Origin: an uncultured Verrucomicrobiales bacterium
GTDB taxonomy: Bacteria; Verrucomicrobiota; Verrucomicrobiia; Verrucomicrobiales; Akkermansiaceae
Direction: 5' to 3'
NCBI GenBank assembly: GCA_949373085.1
Contig: CASICJ010000005.1
Location: 1-46,742, forward strand
Length of the DNA: 46,742 nt
Below the pieces are notes generated by a model that had not been told where the DNA came from, ran no database searches, and saw only the letters and a program-made list of their open reading frames with translations. Within the stretch, counting starts at the first letter, position 1; every line of letters starts with the position of its first letter. Of this stretch, positions 36,109 through 44,785 are shown one piece after another. The translations under genes and the position numbers were made by a program.

Positions 36109-36744
36109 ATGATTCGTTCTGGTGTCCTCTTGCTCTTTCTTTCGCTTCGAATTTTTGCCGATGAAGCCGCTCCACTTAGAGAGGCACTTAAGAAACAAGC
36201 AGCTCACAAATCCGTTGTGGCGACCTTCCGCCAAACCAAAAGGGTTCCTGCTTTGACAGATGATATCAAGACGATGGGAAAGCTCTGGCTGATTCCGGGA
36301 AAAGCTTTTCGCTGGGAGCTTGGAACACCAATCAGGCAGGCGATCGTTTACAACGGAGCTAAAGTCTTGATGATCGACGAGCTCAAAAAAACAGGCGAAC
36401 GGCTCTCACCCGACGATCGTTCGGTAAAGCCCTTATTTCTTACTCTAGGAATGGGTGAAGAAGCGTCATTCGATGAGATGCTGAAAGCCTTTACAATCAC
36501 CAGTACTAACGAAGCCAAGGGCCGTTACAATGCGACATTTTCGCCCAAACAACGATCGGTTAAGAAGATCATCAAGTCTCTTCTAATGCAGGTGAATCTT
36601 GAGGCCTCTTTTGTCGAACGCATCGGCTGGATCCAGAGAGACGGCACCGAGACCATGACCGAGTTTTTCACGCCTAAACTCAATATTACGATCCCCAGCA
36701 GCACTTTTAAGGTTGATGAATCCGCTTATCGCTGGAAGGAGTGA
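36109..36744 (+). CDS. LolA-like outer-membrane lipoprotein carrier protein
   Basis: A 211-residue periplasmic protein with a signal peptide (to RIFADE) and a LolA/LppC-like beta-barrel pattern: 'VVATFRQTKRVPALTDDIKTMGKLWLIPGKAFRWELGTPIRQAIVYNGAKVLMID', then 'ITIPSSTFKVDESAYRW'. True LolA moves lipoproteins from the inner to the outer membrane; LolA-like relatives also accompany MMPL exporters and carry other lipids. The divergent exporter favours the second role. LolA itself is expected elsewhere in the genome with LolCDE. The gene is convergent with engB. Confidence 0.8.
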   Translation: MIRSGVLLLFLSLRIFADEAAPLREALKKQAAHKSVVATFRQTKRVPALTDDIKTMGKLWLIPGKAFRWELGTPIRQAIVYNGAKVLMIDELKKTGERLSPDDRSVKPLFLTLGMGEEASFDEMLKAFTITSTNEAKGRYNATFSPKQRSVKKIIKSLLMQVNLEASFVERIGWIQRDGTETMTEFFTPKLNITIPSSTFKVDESAYRWKE

Positions 36745-36763
36745 TGAAGCGCTATTAGTCCAA

Positions 36764-37363
36764 CTAGACATGGTTTGAGATCGCAGTTTCAATGAATTGG
36801 AGGACCTCTTTTCGGCCAGTTCGGGCTATTATCGAAGTCTCGAAATAAATCGGATTCCCTTCACTAAACTCCTTCATCTTTTCCAAAAATAATCCAACAT
36901 TCTTTAGCACAACCTTAGGTTTACTCTTGTCAGTCTTCGTAAAAATCAGAGCAAAAGGCAACTGGGCCTCGATGAGCCAAGCGACGAACTCTAGATCTAT
37001 TTTCTGGGGAGTATGACGAGAGTCGATTAACACGAATGTCCCAGTCAACGTTTCCCGATTGAGGAGATAGTCCGATACAAATTCGTTGAATTGTTCTCTT
37101 TGGGACTTTGACACCTTGGCGTAGCCATAGCCTGGAAGATCGACAAGATTCCACGCATCATTAATGGAGAAAAAGTTGATTTCTCTCGTGCGGCCCGGAG
37201 TCTTTGAAACCCTGGCTAGGCTTTCCTTATTTGTCAGCAGATTAATCAAGGAGGATTTACCGACATTAGACCGGCCAATGAAGGCGAACTCTGGAAGATC
37301 CGGCGCCAAACACCGTTCAAAAGTGACTGCACTTCTCTTAAACTTCGCACTTTGAATTTTCAT
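36764..37363 (-). CDS. engB: Ribosome biogenesis GTP-binding protein EngB (YsxC/YihA)
   Basis: EngB GTPase of 199 residues, needed for large ribosomal subunit assembly in many bacteria. The GTPase motifs are intact: G1 'GRSNVGKSS' from residue 30, G3 'DLPGYG' (75-80), G4 'TKTD' (142-145) and a G5-like 'ETSIIARTG' (about 174-182). The start at ATG 37363 is natural (MKIQSAKFKRSAV). It sits downstream of the UUCG terminator of the PEP-CTERM unit, so it should have its own promoter in the short interval 37364-37412. Confidence 0.96.
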   Translation of the reverse strand: MKIQSAKFKRSAVTFERCLAPDLPEFAFIGRSNVGKSSLINLLTNKESLARVSKTPGRTREINFFSINDAWNLVDLPGYGYAKVSKSQREQFNEFVSDYLLNRETLTGTFVLIDSRHTPQKIDLEFVAWLIEAQLPFALIFTKTDKSKPKVVLKNVGLFLEKMKEFSEGNPIYFETSIIARTGRKEVLQFIETAISNHV

Positions 37364-37412
37364 GAGCTCACAAGATTTCGTTTTGGTTTGATGGGGAACA
37401 AAACAATAAGAA

Positions 37413-37440
37413 ACGGCTGCTTTCCGAAGAAAGCAGCCGT
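37413..37440 (-). terminator. Strong terminator with a UUCG tetraloop
   Basis: Perfect 12-base arms (37413-37424 and 37429-37440) close a four-base loop that reads TTCG on the minus strand between C and G, the very stable cUUCGg tetraloop. TTTCTTATTG follows. It ends the TIGR02597/PEP-CTERM unit, 43 bases after the stop. Confidence 0.88.
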
Positions 37441-37483
37441 GAAAACAAAAATAAAATAATTGTTGCGAACGTGCTTGTGTCGG

Positions 37484-38125
37484 CTAGCGACGGCGACGTG
37501 CTGCCAGAGCGAGTCCGGCAAGCGCAGCAAGAAGGCTTGTTGATGGCTCAGGAATAACGGCTCCCTCACCAAGTTGAATGCCTTCATCAAAGGTAACACC
37601 AATGCCTAGGTCAACATTTGTAGCAATTGTTCCGTAGACGAGTGAGTCAGCGGTCAAGGCATCACTGTCAATAATAATGTCGAGTGCACCAGCACCAACA
37701 GCATTCTCAGTTCCGAAGACCAGACCTGGATCAAAAACTGCGAAATCAGTTGAGCTAGCAAGATCAGCACCGTCACCAATGACGAGATAAACGGAAGCAC
37801 CGACAGGTGCATCTGTTGTTCCCGCAGGAATTGGAGCCGAGCGATTACCGTCAAAGAATCCGCCAACACCAATGCTGTTTGAAAAAGCACTGTTTCCATC
37901 TCCAAATGCCGTGAACAAAAGAACTTCTTCTTTGCTGGTGGGAGCAGCTGCGAATGTTCCGGCTGCGACGAATCCAGATCCAAGGGCAATTGGAGCACCG
38001 GTATTATCAACAACGGGAACAGCTGTGTTATCAGCTGAAGCTACGTTCAAGAACGAAACGGTGTATGCACTTGCTCCTGAAAACAACCCTACGGTTGCTA
38101 AAGTTGCGATTACTGTTTTCTTCAT
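37484..38125 (-). CDS. PEP-CTERM protein of unknown function
   Basis: A 213-residue secreted protein with a signal peptide (MKKTVIATLATVGLFSGASA) and a PEP-CTERM tail (VIPEPSTSLLAAL, hydrophobic helix, ARRRR). The middle is Ala/Gly/Ser/Thr/Asp-rich with little Lys or Cys, as is common for surface or matrix proteins of this type ('TSKEEVLLFTAFGDGNSAF', 'GASVYLVIGDGADLASSTDFAVFDPG'). I do not recognise a domain. It starts 32 bases after the TIGR02597-like gene with no terminator between, so the two are probably co-transcribed and end at the UUCG hairpin. Confidence 0.82.
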   Translation of the reverse strand: MKKTVIATLATVGLFSGASAYTVSFLNVASADNTAVPVVDNTGAPIALGSGFVAAGTFAAAPTSKEEVLLFTAFGDGNSAFSNSIGVGGFFDGNRSAPIPAGTTDAPVGASVYLVIGDGADLASSTDFAVFDPGLVFGTENAVGAGALDIIIDSDALTADSLVYGTIATNVDLGIGVTFDEGIQLGEGAVIPEPSTSLLAALAGLALAARRRR

Positions 38126-38157
38126 AATAATAATTTTAATGTAAATTTTATGCGGGC

Positions 38158-39207
38158 TTAGAGATCAGCGTAGAATGCTGGAGCTCCAATCGATACTCCC
38201 TGTGGAAGATCTCCGCGGTTTTGGATAACGATACCCGAGGCAGAGTCAAGAGAAACTTCAGTCGAAACTGCGTCGTTGCTATTACCTGTTGCGGCATCAA
38301 CAACCTTCCAACCAGCACCTGCTCCACCAAATCCACCGGAAGAATACCAGTAAATATCGAAGTCAGCTCCGCTTGGAATGAAAACGAGATCAGCGCCACC
38401 CTGTCCAGCAGATGCTGTGAGAGTGCCTGCTCTGAGAACACCAGGATTACCAGCTTCGTCAAAGGCTGATGAGAGAGTTGCTCCGGCAGGATAGATTGTG
38501 CTCAAGTAGTTAAACTGAGTTGTAAGAGCTGGAGTAGTGCCAGTAGTCTTAACAGATCCACTTACAACAATGGAATTATCAGCACCACGGTTTTGGATGA
38601 TGAGACCGTCGGTATAAACCAAAGTTACTGTTGCACCGTCAACGTCGTTACTTTCGCCGTTTGCTGGATCAACTTGCTTCCAACCTGCACCGACGCCACC
38701 GAAACCACCGGAAGAATACCAGTAAGTATCAAATGCGCCTGAGCCGTCTGGGACAAGAACGAGATCAGCACCACCTTGTCCGGCAGAGCCAGTCAAGCTA
38801 GCTCCATCAGCACCAAAAACAGAAGCAAGAGTCTGTGGAGCGCGAACTGTTACAGTGTTTTCTACCTCGAGGTTGTCTAAGAGTTCAGCAGGAACGGAAA
38901 TAGCTCCACCTGCAACTGTTCCAACGACAACTGCACCAGCAGCGTCCCCGTCGACAACTTCAACGATCACTGAGCCGTCAGCCACCTCGCCGCTTGCGAG
39001 AGTGATGGCCCCATTTTCAGCTGTAGCAACTGTGCTAGTAGCGAGAGGTGCTCCAAGAAGGCGGAGACCAACGTAGTTGAACTGTTGGTTAATTTCGAGT
39101 GTCTCGTAGCCAACGGGCTTGGAGACCGATTCTTGGGCAGCGGCACTGCCCATGAGGAGGGCGCCAAGCCCAAAAGCCGCAGCTGCTTTAAGAGTAGTAT
39201 TTTTCAT
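38158..39207 (-). CDS. TIGR02597-like secreted protein with internal duplication
   Basis: A 349-residue secreted protein from ATG 39207 (MKNTTLKAAAAFGLGALLMGSAAAQE); the frame extends upstream to 39324 but without a signal peptide there. The composition and pattern fit the verrucomicrobial TIGR02597 family (start 'VSKPVGYETL', later 'GLIIQNRGADNSIVVSG' and 'FNYLSTIYPAGATLSSAF'). Two copies of a block are clear: 'SAGQGGADLVLVP', 'YWYSSGGFGGVGAGWKQVD' and 'GLIIQNRG', and again 'SAGQGGADLVFIP', 'YWYSSGGFGGAGAGWKVVD' and 'GIVIQNRG'. There is no PEP-CTERM tail. It is followed by a PEP-CTERM gene 32 bases away. Function unknown; a surface or matrix protein is likely. Confidence 0.75.
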   Translation of the reverse strand: MKNTTLKAAAAFGLGALLMGSAAAQESVSKPVGYETLEINQQFNYVGLRLLGAPLATSTVATAENGAITLASGEVADGSVIVEVVDGDAAGAVVVGTVAGGAISVPAELLDNLEVENTVTVRAPQTLASVFGADGASLTGSAGQGGADLVLVPDGSGAFDTYWYSSGGFGGVGAGWKQVDPANGESNDVDGATVTLVYTDGLIIQNRGADNSIVVSGSVKTTGTTPALTTQFNYLSTIYPAGATLSSAFDEAGNPGVLRAGTLTASAGQGGADLVFIPSGADFDIYWYSSGGFGGAGAGWKVVDAATGNSNDAVSTEVSLDSASGIVIQNRGDLPQGVSIGAPAFYADL

Positions 39208-39407
39208 TTTTGTTTTCTTTGCTGTTTTAGTTGAAGTCCTCCCGACATGACGTCGACAGGTTTCGCAGGCAATCCGATGAGAAGTTACCGTAAAAGAGCG
39301 GGAGACGTCAATGGCATTCTTCAAAGTTTTTGAGAAAAATCATTGTAGTTCATATAACAATAACACTTTGCCTCGAGCTCCCGTAGGTAAGAGCTTTCTT
39401 GTCACGG

Positions 39408-40322
39408 TTACCAAGCAGAAATCTGCTTAAACTGGTCAAATCGCTCGGAAAAATCATTTTTGCCGGCCGCTTCGAGCGATTTCGTTGAGAAATTTTCGCA
39501 GGTAAACGATGCAAGGATTGACCCGTTGACTACAGCCGTTTTCAGTTGATCAAAGGTCGGTGCCACTGCCCCTTCTGCGGCTAAGGTTCCAATCAAACCG
39601 CCAAGAAAGGTATCTCCAGCTCCGGTCGGATCTGCCAAATCCCGCAGCGGCCACGCCCCACAGCGGAAAAAAGCTCCATCAGGACCAAATAATTGGGCGC
39701 CAAACTCACCAAGTTTTACCACAACGTAACGAGGTCCTTTTCCCAATAACCTTTCTCCCGCGAGAATAAGGTTGTTCGTTTCAGCGAACTCCCGAGCTTC
39801 GCTTTCATTAATGACCAAAAGATCAATACGCTTGAGAACATCATGTAGCTCTTCGTTCGCCACAGTGATCCAAAGATCCATAGTATCAGCGACCACAAAT
39901 TTTTTCTCCGCATGACATTGATCCAGCATCTGAAGCTGGTTGATGGGAGCCATGTTGGCCAAAACGACGAACGGAGCATCAGCAAGTCCGTCAGGAACTG
40001 AAACTTGCCAGTGCTCCAAAACATTGATGGCAACATTATGGGTCGTCCGCTCGTTCATGTTTTCGTGATACTCGCCGGTCCAAGTAAACGAGGCCTGCTC
40101 CGAGCGCTCCAAGCCGGACAAATCGACTCCTTGTTTACTCAACATCTCAAGATGTTCCTGCGGAAAATCGTTGCCGATGATTCCTACCAGATGCACCGGA
40201 GAAGCAAGTTTTGCTGCAGCGAGCGAGGCATAACTAGCGGAACCTCCAAGCAGATTGGTTTCATCTGCCACGGGGGTTTTAACATTATCAATGGCGACCG
40301 AACCGCCGACGAGTATTTTCAT
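39408..40322 (-). CDS. PfkB family carbohydrate kinase
   Basis: A ribokinase-like sugar kinase of 304 residues. The start is 'MKILVGGSVAIDNVKTP', followed by the substrate-binding motif 'NLLGGSASYASLAAAKL', 'LLVINESEAREF' (about 168-180) and the signature 'DPTGAGDTFLGGLIG' (residues 231-245), with catalytic Asp at 237. The substrate could be a sugar or a nucleoside; the sequence does not tell. The gene overlaps the end of thiE by four bases (ATGA), so it is the last gene of the accB-accC-thiE-pfkB unit. A thiamine-related substrate might be suggested by this linkage, but many PfkB kinases are linked to other genes by chance. Confidence 0.9.
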   Translation of the reverse strand: MKILVGGSVAIDNVKTPVADETNLLGGSASYASLAAAKLASPVHLVGIIGNDFPQEHLEMLSKQGVDLSGLERSEQASFTWTGEYHENMNERTTHNVAINVLEHWQVSVPDGLADAPFVVLANMAPINQLQMLDQCHAEKKFVVADTMDLWITVANEELHDVLKRIDLLVINESEAREFAETNNLILAGERLLGKGPRYVVVKLGEFGAQLFGPDGAFFRCGAWPLRDLADPTGAGDTFLGGLIGTLAAEGAVAPTFDQLKTAVVNGSILASFTCENFSTKSLEAAGKNDFSERFDQFKQISAW

Positions 40323-40951
40323 GATAGTTGAGATAAAATTTTTCGGGTCTCCTCCTTCGGGACAGGCGATGACAGTAGATGAGATACTATCACAACGCGC
40401 CGGGCGCCGGCTTGTTTCACCGCCTCTAAATTGCTAGCCTTGATTCCACCAATGCAGAATGCCGGGATATGCATCCCTACTTCCTCTTGCATGGCACAAA
40501 TATTACCGAGCCCAATTCCTGGGCGACCTTTTTTGGTCGGAGTAGGAAACAGGGGGCCAAAACCAATATAATCCGCCTTGTCCAATAAGGCCTGACGCGC
40601 CTGCCCCAAGGAATGGGTAGAACGTCCTAGTAACATCTCCGGCCCAACTCGCTTTCTGGCTTCCTGAAGGGACCCATCATCTTGCCCCAAATGAAGTCCA
40701 TGCGCACCGCACTCGAGCGCTAGTTCTAGGTGATCATTAATCACAAATGGAATTTTGAATTCGTCACAAAGAATTCGCAATTTTAGCGAGAGATCGCGAA
40801 GTGTACCGGGATCACGAGCTTTTGCGCGAAGCTGTAAAATTCCAACACCACCAGCCAATAAGGCACGCGAAACATCTTCCGCTTTTTCGCTACTCACGTA
40901 GCCGAGATCGCAGATCCCGTAAAGCAGTGCGTTTTCAAGAGCTGATCTCAC
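40319..40951 (-). CDS. thiE: Thiamine phosphate synthase
   Basis: ThiE joins the pyrimidine and thiazole parts of thiamine. It has 210 residues and the usual motifs: 'QLRAK' (40-44), 'IND' (71-73), 'HLGQDD' (87-92), 'LGRSTHS' (108-114), 'FGPLFPTPTKKG' (131-142) and the phosphate site 'CIGGI'. The GTG start overlaps the accC stop by four bases (GTGA), and its stop overlaps the pfkB start (ATGA), which suggests translational coupling. No TPP riboswitch was seen, consistent with the gene being inside a fatty-acid operon. Confidence 0.95.
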   Translation of the reverse strand: MRSALENALLYGICDLGYVSSEKAEDVSRALLAGGVGILQLRAKARDPGTLRDLSLKLRILCDEFKIPFVINDHLELALECGAHGLHLGQDDGSLQEARKRVGPEMLLGRSTHSLGQARQALLDKADYIGFGPLFPTPTKKGRPGIGLGNICAMQEEVGMHIPAFCIGGIKASNLEAVKQAGARRVVIVSHLLSSPVPKEETRKILSQLS

Positions 40952-42306
40952 TCCCCCTTCTTTTCGTTAAGATATTTGGCGACCCAAGCAATATCGTATT
41001 TCCCAGCAATAAAATCGGGGTGATCGATTATCTCCTGCTGGAATGGAATAGTGGTCTTGATCCCGCGAATCGTGAACTCGGAGAGTGCGCGCTTCATTCG
41101 AGCAATCGCGACCTCACGACTCGATGCTGTCACTATGAGCTTCGCGATCATTGAGTCATAATGTGGGGGAACAGTGTAACCGGAATAAACGTGAGAATCA
41201 ACTCGCACCCCTTTTCCACCTGGAGCATACCAAAGATCAATAGTCCCAGGACTCGGCATAAAATTATTATAAGGATCTTCCGCATTAATGCGGCATTCAA
41301 TGGAGTGACCACGCGGCTCTACTCCTAAGACATGACTAGAAACCGGTTCGCCGGAAGCGATACGAATTTGTTCTTTGATGAGCTCACAACCCATAACCTC
41401 CTCGGTAACCGGGTGCTCAACCTGGATCCGGGTGTTCATCTCCATAAAATAAAAATCAGTGGCATCGGCATTGACCAAATACTCAATTGTTCCGGCATTC
41501 CGATAGCTGATCGATTCTATCAAACGCACCGAAGCCTCGCCCATCCGCTCACGCATTTCGGGCGAAATCAGCGGACTGGGGCATTCCTCGATAATTTTCT
41601 GGTTACGTCGCTGCATCGAGCAGTCTCGCTCACCGAGATGAAGGTAATTCCCGTGATCATCAGCAAGGACCTGAAACTCAATGTGATGAGGCTCAAGAAC
41701 CAACTTTTCAATGTAACAATCTCCGTTATTGAAGCAGGCTTCCGCCTCTTTGGAAGCGGCTTGAAATTGGGACTTAAACTCGTCCTCACTCATCGCTGGA
41801 CGCATCCCGCGACCTCCACCCCCAGCAGTCGCCTTAATCATGACAGGAAATCCAACCTCTTTGGCCACCTTAAGTCCCTCCACTGCATCAGCGACAATGC
41901 CATCCGACCCGGGAGTCACGGGAACTCCATTGGCAGTTGCAGTAGCGCGAGCCGTGTTTTTATCGCCCATAGTCCGAATGACTTCCGCCGAAGGACCAAT
42001 GAACCTGATATTACAGCTTTCGCAAATTTCGGCGAAACGAGCATTTTCCGAGAGAAATCCATATCCGGGATGAATCGCATCTGCTCCGGTGATCTCAGCT
42101 GCCGCAATAATACGGTCGGGCTTCAAATAGCTTTCTTTACTGGGACTAGGGCCAATACACACCGAATCATCAGCAAGCTGAACGTGCATAGAATCAATGT
42201 CCGCCTCGGAATACACCGCGACCGATTCAACCCCTAATTCACGACAGGCCCGAATGATACGAAGGGCGATTTCGCCACGATTGGCGACGAGGACGCGCTT
42301 AAACAT
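40948..42306 (-). CDS. accC: Acetyl-CoA carboxylase biotin carboxylase subunit
   Basis: AccC carboxylates biotin on the carrier protein, the first step of fatty-acid synthesis. From ATG 42306 it has 452 residues; the longer frame to 42381 reaches into accB and is not used. Marks are 'FKRVLVANRGEIALRIIRACRELG', the glycine-rich ATP-grasp loop 'KATAGGGGRGMR', 'EFQVLADDHGNYLHLGERDCSMQRRNQKIIEECPS' and 'FMEMNTRIQVEHPVTE'. It starts 17 bases after accB and overlaps thiE by four bases. Normal length. Confidence 0.97.
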   Translation of the reverse strand: MFKRVLVANRGEIALRIIRACRELGVESVAVYSEADIDSMHVQLADDSVCIGPSPSKESYLKPDRIIAAAEITGADAIHPGYGFLSENARFAEICESCNIRFIGPSAEVIRTMGDKNTARATATANGVPVTPGSDGIVADAVEGLKVAKEVGFPVMIKATAGGGGRGMRPAMSEDEFKSQFQAASKEAEACFNNGDCYIEKLVLEPHHIEFQVLADDHGNYLHLGERDCSMQRRNQKIIEECPSPLISPEMRERMGEASVRLIESISYRNAGTIEYLVNADATDFYFMEMNTRIQVEHPVTEEVMGCELIKEQIRIASGEPVSSHVLGVEPRGHSIECRINAEDPYNNFMPSPGTIDLWYAPGGKGVRVDSHVYSGYTVPPHYDSMIAKLIVTASSREVAIARMKRALSEFTIRGIKTTIPFQQEIIDHPDFIAGKYDIAWVAKYLNEKKGE

Positions 42307-42323
42307 GCTAAACTTAGGGGGTT

Positions 42324-42794
42324 TTATTGAACCCGGAAAAGGTCGTCTCCGAACTGAACGGGAATTCCGTCGTCCACACAAATCTGAATGATTGTCCCAG
42401 AGCGCTCAGCCTTGATTTCATTCATCACCTTCATAGCCTCAATGATACAAAGGGTCTGGCCTTCACTTATTGTATCTCCGACATTCACGAAATCTGGATC
42501 ATCCGGAGAAGGTCTGCGATAAAAGGTTCCTACCATTGGGGAAGAAATCGCTTCACCGGAGGGGCCTTCCGAAGTTCCTCCATCAGGCGCTGTGGCGACT
42601 GCTGATGCTGCGGCCGGAACTGGAGCAGCAACCTGACCGCCGCCAGATGGCACCGAGGCAATTAGCTTCTGGATCTCTTCTAAGTCATTGCCCTTTTTGA
42701 GCTTAAGATTGAAGTCTTCCTTCTCATACTGGAACTGAGACAAGCCATGCTCGTCCATCAGTTTCATGATTTTGCGAATTTCAGTGAGGTCCAC
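42324..42794 (-). CDS. accB: Biotin carboxyl carrier protein of acetyl-CoA carboxylase
   Basis: AccB (156 residues) carries biotin between the carboxylase half-reactions. It begins at GTG 42794 (MDLTEIRKIMKLMDEHGLS), a usual N-terminus. The Ala/Pro-rich linker runs over about residues 50-80. The biotinyl domain has 'SPMVGTFYRRPSPDDPDFVNVGD' and the biotinylated Lys in 'IEAMKVMNE' (K122). It is the first gene of the accB-accC-thiE-pfkB unit, and diverges from an ABC transporter gene across about 210 bases. A short minus-strand frame upstream (to 42964) is not supported. Confidence 0.96.
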   Translation of the reverse strand: MDLTEIRKIMKLMDEHGLSQFQYEKEDFNLKLKKGNDLEEIQKLIASVPSGGGQVAAPVPAAASAVATAPDGGTSEGPSGEAISSPMVGTFYRRPSPDDPDFVNVGDTISEGQTLCIIEAMKVMNEIKAERSGTIIQICVDDGIPVQFGDDLFRVQ

Positions 42795-43006
42795 GGAGTT
42801 GATAAAAGGTTAGTGAGCGGCCGCTCGGAGCTGACTATGACGAAATTGTAGAGATGAGCAACACCGAACCTTTTCACTTCTTTCCCAAACCGAAAAAAGA
42901 CTGCGTTTTTCTGACTTTTATTCTCCCATGATTTTCGACAGGTTCCCAAGTAACCGACAGCCATTATCCCGAATTTAGGAACTCTCGGTCAAACCCAACG
43001 AAGCCA

Positions 43007-44764
43007 GTGCTCGAACTGAAAGACGTTTGCTTCACCATCCAAAAAGATGGTGAACCCATAAATCTCGTAGACCGCGCCAGCCTGAAAATACCCCGAGGCC
43101 ACTTTATGGCTATAGTGGGTCCTTCCGGCTGCGGAAAGACGACACTGCTCAAGACCATTGCCGGGCTCAACCCGGAATCCGACGGCTCTCTCTGGTGGAA
43201 TGGTCGTAATTTGTCCAAAGACGGGGATCTTGAACCCTACGAAATCGGCTACGTTCCTCAATTTTCCATCGCTTACGATCAACTCAGCGTTGACGAATCT
43301 GTCGAAGCTGCGACGCGCCTCCGCGTTAAAACCAAAGGATCCAGCGACCTTGATGAGCGAATTGATAAAGTTCTCGAGGAAACCGGTCTAGCCCCAATCG
43401 CGGACCGCCCCGTCAACGTTCTCTCCGGTGGCCAAAAACGCCGTCTTGGACTCGCGATGGAGCTAGTTTCCCATCCAAAACTCCTTCTTTGCGATGAGGT
43501 CACTAGTGGGCTTGATCCCCGTTCCGAGCGGGAAATCGTTCATCTCCTTCACGACATTTCCCGCCGCGAGGGACGGATTGTGCTTTCCGTGACCCACTCC
43601 CTTGCCCACCTCGAGCTTTACGATTCCATCTTGGTCCTCCACGAAGGCCGGGTCGCTTACCACGGAACTCCGGAGCAGCTCACTCACTATTTTTCGGTTG
43701 ATAACACTGAACTCGTCTACCCCCAGCTTGCAAAGCAAGCCTCGGAAAAGTGGAGAAGCTCATGGCTCAAACACTCTCCGACTTACTACGCTAAACTTGA
43801 GCGCAATCGACAGAATCTCGTCAATCAAGGGAAACTCGAACTCCCTGCGCAAGAATTTGAAAATCCGGATGGGGAAGACGTGGCCATCGCTCGCGAAGAT
43901 GAAATTCGGGCTCCCGGTCTACTCAGCCAGTTCACCACCCTCCTGGGTCGACGGATGCGGATCTTCTTCCGCGACCGGGGGCAAGTCCTTCTCCAACTCG
44001 CCATCCTAATTTGCTTTCCTATTCTCGTGGTCCTCTTTTCACCCAGAGCCAATGAAAACATGCGGAAGTTCACCAATGCCGCAGGCAGTAGCCTTCAGGA
44101 ACAATATCAAGAACAGGCTAACGTGCAAGCGGATCGCCTTAAAGTTGGCTCCGCAGTCTCTGGAATTATTATGTTCCAGGTCGTTTTGCTTTCCCTGATG
44201 GGATCTAACAACGCGGCACGAGAAATCGCCGGAGAACGCCAAATACTAGAGAAAGAAAAATTTGGAGGGGTTAGTCCGATCGCGTACCTCATGAGCAAAG
44301 TAGTCTTCTTGTCGGGGCTGGTTCTTGTTCAATCCCTATGGATGGCAGGCTTTGTAGAGCTATTTTGGTCATTTAAAGGCAGTTTTGCGGATCACGCTAT
44401 TTTTCTCGTTTTGGTCAATGCCGCCATGACCTCGATCTGCCTCGGGATTTCCAGCTTGATGCGAACAGCTGAAAAGGCCTCCCTTCTTTCAGTCTATCTG
44501 GTCGGCTTCCAACTTCCTCTCTCAGGCGCTGTTTTGGCACTGCCGGAGAATATCGAACCCCTCACCCGCCCCTTCATCTCTGCATATTGGGCCTGGTCGG
44601 GGAGTGTTTCTTCCCTTTCAGGAGACTATAAGTCAGCTCTTACCGCAATCAGCGAAACAGAGCTTTCTCCCACAAACATCTGCTTTTTCATCCTCCTAAT
44701 CCATATTATGGTTGGCCTCGCCGCCTCATGGGTCGGCACCAGTCGCCCACAATGGGAACACTAA
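43007..44764 (+). CDS. ABCG-like ABC transporter: fused ATPase and ABC-2 permease
   Basis: A 585-residue half transporter with the ATPase N-terminal and the permease C-terminal, as in the ABCG/White group. The ATPase has Walker A 'GPSGCGKTT' (38-46), Q-loop Q85, signature 'LSGGQ' (139-143), Walker B 'LLLCDE' (159-164) and H-loop H197. The permease part (from about residue 310) has an ABC-2 type set of about six membrane segments ('LILICFPILVVLFS...', 'GIIMFQVVLLSLMGSNNAAREIAGERQILEKEKFGGVSPIAYLMSKVVFL'). The GTG start at 43007 is the first possible and is followed at once by the ATPase. The substrate is unknown. The small membrane protein gene starts 21 bases downstream. Confidence 0.9.
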   Translation: MLELKDVCFTIQKDGEPINLVDRASLKIPRGHFMAIVGPSGCGKTTLLKTIAGLNPESDGSLWWNGRNLSKDGDLEPYEIGYVPQFSIAYDQLSVDESVEAATRLRVKTKGSSDLDERIDKVLEETGLAPIADRPVNVLSGGQKRRLGLAMELVSHPKLLLCDEVTSGLDPRSEREIVHLLHDISRREGRIVLSVTHSLAHLELYDSILVLHEGRVAYHGTPEQLTHYFSVDNTELVYPQLAKQASEKWRSSWLKHSPTYYAKLERNRQNLVNQGKLELPAQEFENPDGEDVAIAREDEIRAPGLLSQFTTLLGRRMRIFFRDRGQVLLQLAILICFPILVVLFSPRANENMRKFTNAAGSSLQEQYQEQANVQADRLKVGSAVSGIIMFQVVLLSLMGSNNAAREIAGERQILEKEKFGGVSPIAYLMSKVVFLSGLVLVQSLWMAGFVELFWSFKGSFADHAIFLVLVNAAMTSICLGISSLMRTAEKASLLSVYLVGFQLPLSGAVLALPENIEPLTRPFISAYWAWSGSVSSLSGDYKSALTAISETELSPTNICFFILLIHIMVGLAASWVGTSRPQWEH

Positions 44765-44785
44765 CCTCAAATTCAATTTTCAATC

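Noticed and set aside
41332..42237. Long plus-strand frame (301 codons) opposite accC
   Set aside because: It is antisense to accC, whose motifs are complete; the translation is not protein-like.
42764..42964. Minus-strand frame upstream of accB
   Set aside because: It overlaps the accB start in a different frame, has no recognisable domain and covers the expected promoter region.
42795..43006. TPP riboswitch for thiE
   Set aside because: The operon leader upstream of accB shows no recognisable TPP aptamer core, and thiE is inside the accBC unit.
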